Part shown: piece after piece, positions 59,085 to 64,000 of the stretch
How the letters are laid out: every line of letters starts with the position of its first letter
Position numbering within the stretch: position 1 is the first letter of the stretch
Assembly: GCA_037962975.1 (NCBI GenBank)
Contig: CM075673.1
Coordinates: forward strand, 156,632,667-156,696,666
Direction of reading: 5' to 3'
Source: Clitoria ternatea
Taxonomy: Eukaryota; Streptophyta; Magnoliopsida; Fabales; Fabaceae
Length of the DNA: 64,000 nt
The notes under the pieces: generated by a model
Told to the model about the DNA's origin: nothing
Seen by the model: the letters and a program-made list of their open reading frames with translations, nothing else
Database searches by the model: none
Position numbers and translations under genes: made by a program

Positions 59085-61016
59085 ATGGAAATTAACATGA
59101 GATCAGATAGTTGTGGTACGAATATACCCGAGTTGAAAAAATTACTGCATGTTAAGGCTAGGAAAGTTGATATAACCAGTTTGCAAGCATTAGGGAAGAA
59201 ATTGGATATGAATCAAAAAATGACCTTCTCAAGGAAATATGGGAGGATTTTAAAGCTGCTAGAAGTGGAGGTACAAGTTGAGGCAATTACTGCTTTGATT
59301 CAGTTCTATGAACCACCTCTTCGTTGTTTTACTTTCCAAGACTTTCAATTGGCTCCGTTTGTTGAGGAGTTCGAATAGATTCTGGGGATGCCACTAGAAG
59401 GACAAATGCCTTACCGCCACCTTGGACGTCATTTGAATATTGTTACCATCGCTAATGTCCTAAGGATCCACCCAGAAGTGTTAAGGAGTGTGCAACTAAA
59501 TAGAAATCAGACCCTGGGGTTCGATCGGGAGTACTTTGAGAAACATATGCCCTTGCTGGCTGAGAAGGGAGATTGGGAAGCCTTCATGGATACCTTGGCT
59601 CTCACCATTTATGGTGTTATCTTGTTCCCCAATATTGACAATTACATAGACTATGATGCTATTGGCATTTTCCTTGCCCGCAAGTTCAAATCTGAAAATC
59701 CTGTCACTGCTATCTTGGCAAATATATACTGCACCATGGACTTCTGCTATACACAAGGTGGAAAGAGAATCATTTGTTGTCTACCTGCTCTGTATGTATG
59801 GATCACGTCGCATGTCTTCCACCAAGTCGACAAAGTTGAATGTCCTATTTCTGATCTGAAGTTATGCCAGTTAGTAACAAAGAATGGGCGTGAATGGGCC
59901 AATCACCTGATAAGGCTCACAACTGATAAAGTAAGGTGGTATCTATAGTGGTTGAAGGTTGACACCATTATTCACCATTGTGGAAGCTACCCGAACGTTC
60001 CTCTCATGGGTACTCAGGGATACATTAATTATAACCCTGTCATAGCCAAACGTCAGCTAGCCTACCTATTGCTTGGGCCACCCAATGAAGAATCACTTAC
60101 CCCTTTTATTGTTTACTACTCGGAAGGAGATTGTACCTCTGTCATTCGAGATATAGGAAATGCATGGAAGAAAGTCCATAAACAAGGGAAAGAACTAGGA
60201 GCTCGAAGCCATGCCATGAAGGAAGAATACTACCAATGGATCCTGAATAGGGTTTCCATTGTCAAGCTGCCTTTCAAAAGTCCTTCCTATCTCCCAACAA
60301 GCACACCTGTTCCCCCACCTACCTTTGAAGAGAAGGCAATGAGAGCCAAGATAGAAGAGCTAATGGCCAAAAACAAGAAGCTAGAGAAAGACTTGCTGAT
60401 GTCTCAACAAGAATGCGCCCTTCAGAAAAGGGAAAACTTAGAAAGCAAGCAAACCATCAAGGAGATTGGAAAAAAGTGGAAAATTGAAAGGGATTACTTG
60501 AAGAAGCAAAGTCAATGCCTCCGAACAGCTAATACTTAACTGAGAATAAATAGCAAGCAAAGGGATACCATATTGGCTGACAAGCAACTCTTGAGGGACA
60601 TGTTGGCAAAAGCCAAAGAGCACGAGCAAAATGCGCTGGTGCAAAGAGAGCTTCTACAATCGCAAGTTAGCCAATTAGAACATCAGCTTAATGAAGTGGT
60701 AGAAGCTTGCCAGCATGAGATAAATGGCAAACGGCGACGCGCGATGGATATCGAGCAAGACTGTCATGAGGCTATTCGTATCTTGGAAGCTGAAATGACA
60801 CAACAAGACGAAGTCATTCATTCATGGATGAACCGTTTTGCCCACTTGGTATATTTGTCTAATGGGACTCTGGAAGACCTCCCGCTCCTACTTAAGCAAG
60901 CTGAGGGAATGGTTAATCCCCTTACCACCCCAGAAGAAATTGTAACCTTCCTTGATTAATGTAGAGAAATGATTTGTAAAATGAGGGCCATGATTGCCCG
61001 AGCTAGGAATGACTGA
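59085..61016 (+). pseudogene. Tat/Ogre ORF1 (extra ORF before gag), four in-frame stops
   Basis: One continuous frame from the ATG at 59085 to a TGA at 61014-61016 (about 643 codons) is broken only by in-frame stops at 59376, 59946, 60537 and 60957; there is no frameshift. The N-terminal two thirds ('ILGMPLEGQMPYRHLG', 'YGVILFPNIDNYID', 'CYTQGGKRIICCLPALYVW') is the domain found in the first ORF of legume Ogre-type elements and in plant proteins annotated as DUF7745 or PMD-like. The last third is strongly charged and predicted coiled coil (60340-60790: KIEELMAKNKKLEKDL and QVSQLEHQLNEV segments). The function of this ORF is not known. The gag-pol part that should follow is displaced by the Sirevirus-like insertion at 61083. 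Confidence 0.8.
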
Positions 61017-61866
61017 TTTACTTTTTCTGCATAAAAAAATAGACTGGCAGCGATAATGTATTTTGGTGGAATTCAGAAATGTTGTTCAAGTGGCCTCAAT
61101 ACACAAGAGAAGGGGTGAATTGAGTTATAAAACTTTTGCTTGGAATACCTTTAAAATTGATTTCTACAACCAAGTTTATGAGATTATGCAAGTGAAAGCA
61201 AGTAACAATGATATGCAATGCACTACAAGAGGTAAGTAATGCTGAGGCAATTTAGCAATCACTTGGTGTGCAATGTCTAAGGTATAGCAAATTAAACAAG
61301 TTCAAGTGTGTTCTTCTCAACCAAACAATACCAATCAACAAATATGCAATGTATGGAAGTAAAAGAGTAAGGAAGAGAAGCTTGCAAACCGATGTAACGA
61401 GTTCCACCCAATCCGGTGTACGTCTCGCCTCTAAGCAACCCACTTAGAGGATTTTCCACTATTGTAGACTAGAGATACAACTTTGAGCAATTGCGGCTTC
61501 CTAGTGTCCCACACTCAAGAACCCAATCCTCACAAGTATAAGGGCAACCCACCCAATCTCTCAATCTCACAATATCCCAAAGGTTGAGTCCACAACCTTT
61601 GTAACCACTCAATCCTAGAGTGAACAACCACTCAACCTAGAGTGAATAACTTGTGTGTTTGGAGTTTGTGTTTACAATCAATATACTCTCTTAATAGAGC
61701 AGATATACAAGTGAAAAGCTCTCCAAATTTCTAACTCTCAAGATGAGAGGATATATAAGTGAAAGTATAATATGCAAGAAATAGGCTTACAAAGCACAAA
61801 AATTAGAGCTAAGGATTCGTTGCTTCTTGATTCTTGTTGAGTTTTTGTGTGCTTGTGTTCTTCTTG

Positions 61867-61874
61867 CATTTATA
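61867..61874 (-). promoter_or_regulatory. TATA box of the Sirevirus-like LTR
   Basis: TATAAATG on the minus strand, followed by CAAGAAGAACAC. The nearest palindrome (61995) is about 120 bp upstream. Confidence 0.65.
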
Positions 61875-61994
61875 GAGCCAAGATAGCTGTTGAGGAGTCC
61901 CCTAGCCGTTGCAAGATGATGGCTCTGCGTATAGTGGGATTTGAGTGCTTGTTTTCCACTTAAGTCTGTCTATTTAGTGGTGTTTCCCACTATG

Positions 61995-62312
61995 TGAATC
62001 GATTCGTAGATCCTTGAATCGATTCAGAGTATTCTGTTCTATGCATTTTGAAGTTCCAGAGTCGAATGAATCGATTCGAGCTTTGTTTGAATCGATTCAG
62101 AGCATTCTGTTTTGGGTTCTTGGTCTGTCAGCATCGTGTGAATCGATTCAGGGTCCTTGTGAATCGATTCAGGACATACTGTTTGCAATCTTAGTGACTT
62201 CCAGGGCTGTGAATCGATTCAGGGTCATGGTGAATCGATTCAACCCATTCTGTTTCTCATTTTTATGACCTCCAGGGCTGTGAATCGATTCACTCGTGCT
62301 TGAATCGATTCA
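61995..62312. repeat. Five pairs of TGAATCGATTCA palindromes
   Basis: Starts: 61995 and 62015, 62067 and 62088, 62139 and 62160, 62210 and 62231, 62281 and 62301. Spacing within pairs is 20-21 bp and pairs recur every 71-72 bp. Eight of the ten are perfect; the first members at 61995 and 62067 end in G. The ~72-bp units also share a looser 'CATTCTGTTT..' spacer. Confidence 0.95.
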
Positions 62313-62535
62313 GGCTCTTCATTTTGACATTTTTTCATGCCTGTTGGTCATCCATTTGAATCTAATGATGCATGGTTGCTTTCCTTTTGTTTGATTCATT
62401 GGTTTCTTCATCTCTTGAACCTTTGTGAGATCATTTTCCTCTTTTATATGAAATCTCTAATTGTTTTTGATTTGAAGACTTCCCATTGCTTGTTTCCATT
62501 GTCATTATCAAAACCTGTTATCACATGCAAATACA

Positions 62536-62549
62536 TTCTCCCCCTTTTT
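62536..62549 (-). promoter_or_regulatory. Polypurine tract next to the LTR
   Basis: AAAAAGGGGGAGAA on the minus strand directly before the LTR's TGTATTTGC. Confidence 0.8.
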
Positions 62550-63060
62550 GATGATGACAACCAATGGCCATCTCTTGGGGTGTTTATTAGCCAATAACAA
62601 GTTATGAAAACTAATGTCTCTGTTTTAAGCAATTATTTCTTTTAAGAAAATAGGTCTCCCCCTTTGTTTTTCAATAAAACCATCAAATGATCTCAAGCGT
62701 TGAAATAATGTCACACCTGTATCACATTCATATATATGTATCATATTCGCATATATCGCACATAAATATATCATATCGCACATGTATCGCACGTGTAGCT
62801 CTCTATCTCTCCATCTCTCCCCCTTTGTCATTATCAAAAACAAAAGTTGGAAGTACGCAGTAAATCGAGTAGTAATCACAGGCAAATGCAATTGAGATAA
62901 ACCAAAATAATTAACCAAACGAGATAATTGTTCAACCGACATAGCAAAGTAAGAAACTAAGACGAGATAGTTGTGCAAATAATTGACCAAAACAGAAACA
63001 AAAGTAAACAACCAAGTCTGAATGTGAAAAATAAAAGGAATAAAGAAAAGTAAAGATCAG
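62550..63060 (-). other. Spacer with two further polypurine-tract copies
   Basis: CAAAGGGGGAGA occurs on the minus strand at 62666-62655 and 62827-62816, the latter preceded by GTTTTTGATAATGA, like the flank of the functional copy. Multiplied polypurine tracts near the 3' LTR are, to my knowledge, a described Sirevirus trait. The open frame at 62625-63011 has no motif and crosses these tracts. Confidence 0.6.
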
Positions 63061-64000
63061 TCATGGATGTGGGAAGTGAATGCTGGATATCTGGGTGGCA
63101 AGCTCCGTGTATCGCTCTTCCATGTTTGCTTCAATCCTGTCCAGTCGAGTGTGGATGTTTGCTTCCATGGAGTTGAGGCACTGGTCCAGGTGAGCAGTGA
63201 GTCTTGTGAAAAGATCATCAGTAGCAGCGGGTGGAGGAGGAGGAGGAGGAGGAGGAGCGTCATCTTCAACTTCATGTCGGGGACGCCTAAGAAATTGCCA
63301 CCTGCCTTGGTATTCCACAATATTCATCTTAGTGAGATGAGATTTGCCAATAGGTGCTTTGGGACCGACCACTTCCTTGATCTCATTTTTCAAGTCCACT
63401 TTAAAATGGTGGAGCAATTTGGTAATGAGTATGGCATATGGAAGATGAGCGAGGTTTTGGGCTTCAACCATGTGATGCCTAACCAAGTCAATCCAATTTA
63501 TGTCTTTCTCATTGACAATTGCCCAGAGCAGCAAGATTTGGGCCTCATTTAGCCTTGCATAATTTCCACCGGAGGGGAGGAGAATTTTGACAAGGACAAA
63601 GTACAAGAGGCGGTGATGGAGACTTAAGGTGCCAACCGTGCTCGAGGGACCTGCAAGATTAAAGAAAGCTCTTGCCTCCAACGGATTATAATTCCATGCA
63701 AGAGGAGGTTCTTTGCCATGGAAGGAAGTGTTGCTAAGAGGGAGTAAGCCAACTTGATTCATTACCTCATTATCAAGAATGATAGTCTTACCTTTTACTC
63801 GGGCAATATAGCGAGCATCTTGAAGGCGTAAAGTGGAGTAGAATACACGAATGAGTTCGGGGTAGATTGCTACTTCCTCAAGAGCCATGAAGCCAACTAG
63901 CTCTTGTTGATGTAAGGTGGTGAGTAGAGGAAGTCCAGATGCTTCAAAGAATGGGAGATCAAGCCAATGGGGAGAAATGAGATGTTTCTCAGAGAATGAA
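63061..64000 (-). CDS. Env-position ORF of Sirevirus-like element, N-terminus cut
   Basis: The frame is open from the window edge (64000) to the TGA at 63063-63061, giving 312 residues of the C-terminal part. The ATG at 63888 is internal: the frame continues upstream without stop, reading 'EKHLISPHWLDLPFFEASG', so the protein starts outside the window. Visible parts are a globular segment with 'YIARVKGKTIILDNEVMNQ' and 'LLLWAIVNEKDINWIDLV', a run of nine prolines near 63240, and a C-terminal amphipathic coiled coil (HLDQCLNSMEANIHTRLDR). It lies between pol (not seen) and the 3' LTR, where Sireviruses such as SIRE1 carry an env-like ORF; the domain resembles proteins annotated as 'putative plant transposon protein'. 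Function is unknown and the env link is positional inference. No stop or frameshift is present. Confidence 0.7.
   Translation of the reverse strand, partial: SFSEKHLISPHWLDLPFFEASGLPLLTTLHQQELVGFMALEEVAIYPELIRVFYSTLRLQDARYIARVKGKTIILDNEVMNQVGLLPLSNTSFHGKEPPLAWNYNPLEARAFFNLAGPSSTVGTLSLHHRLLYFVLVKILLPSGGNYARLNEAQILLLWAIVNEKDINWIDLVRHHMVEAQNLAHLPYAILITKLLHHFKVDLKNEIKEVVGPKAPIGKSHLTKMNIVEYQGRWQFLRRPRHEVEDDAPPPPPPPPPAATDDLFTRLTAHLDQCLNSMEANIHTRLDRIEANMEERYTELATQISSIHFPHP

Larger units (their letters stand above)
61083..62535 (-). mobile_element. 3' LTR of a Sirevirus-like Ty1/copia element
   Basis: On the minus strand the LTR runs TGTATTTGCATGTG ... CCACTTGAACA, 1453 bp, and is preceded by a polypurine tract at 62549-62536. 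A TATA box lies at 61874-61867. The 3' part 'AACTCAATTCACCCCTTCTC' is typical of legume SIRE-type LTRs as I know them. U3 holds five pairs of TGAATCGATTCA palindromes (61995-62312), all upstream of the TATA box. It is inserted in the Tat/Ogre element after ORF1; the flank is AATGT (61078-61082), with the partner beyond the window. Confidence 0.8.

Overview
The window looks like nuclear DNA of a plant, most likely a legume. It is AT-rich, holds one split gene with GT..AG introns, and is otherwise filled with nested LTR retrotransposons of plant lineages (Ty3 Tekay/chromovirus, Tat/Ogre and Athila types, and a Sirevirus-like Ty1/copia element). The legume placement is my inference from the look of the Tat/Ogre and Sirevirus-like proteins; no species can be named. 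I saw no tRNA, rRNA, CRISPR or bacterial-type gene.

Layout. 0.5-10.6 kb is a graveyard of broken elements: a LINE endonuclease scrap, a minus-strand Tat/Ogre-like element whose LTR is split by a complete solo LTR (1837-3681, TSD AATAA), then gag remnants of three lineages in alternating orientation. 13.0-19.5 kb is an old LTR of a family starting TGTAACA-CC, split by a MITE and by a 3.08-kb solo LTR (14003-17080, TSD AGAAT). 23.7-37.4 kb is another copy of that old LTR family in minus orientation, split by an apparently intact Tekay-type Ty3 element (25129-35952, TSD CAATC) with 3.1-kb LTRs and one uninterrupted 1470-residue gag-pol frame. 38.9-43.7 kb holds the only host gene I recognise, a six-exon HAD-superfamily hydrolase (HDHD3-like, 269 residues) with a mitochondrial-type N-terminus. 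48.5-55.8 kb has two more copies of the old LTR family (one a clean solo LTR, TSD TTTCT) and an 888-bp minus-strand solo LTR (TSD TTAAT). From 55.75 kb a plus-strand Tat/Ogre element begins (LTR, tRNA-Arg-type primer site, ORF1 with four in-frame stops). It is interrupted at 61083 by a minus-strand Sirevirus-like element whose 3' LTR, tripled polypurine tract and env-position ORF run off the right edge.

The most unusual signal is in non-coding DNA. Six LTR regions from at least three unrelated retrotransposon families carry short near-perfect palindromes arranged as PAIRS, mostly about 20-22 bp apart, with pairs recurring every ~50-75 bp. The palindrome sequence differs between families (TGAATCGATTCA, GTAATCGATTAC, CTCGCTTAAGCGAG-like, GCCTAGGC-like) while the spacing is kept. 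Separately, four diverged LTR copies share a two-stem hairpin whose outer stem has changed sequence with compensating changes on both arms, which suggests a selected RNA (or cruciform) structure.
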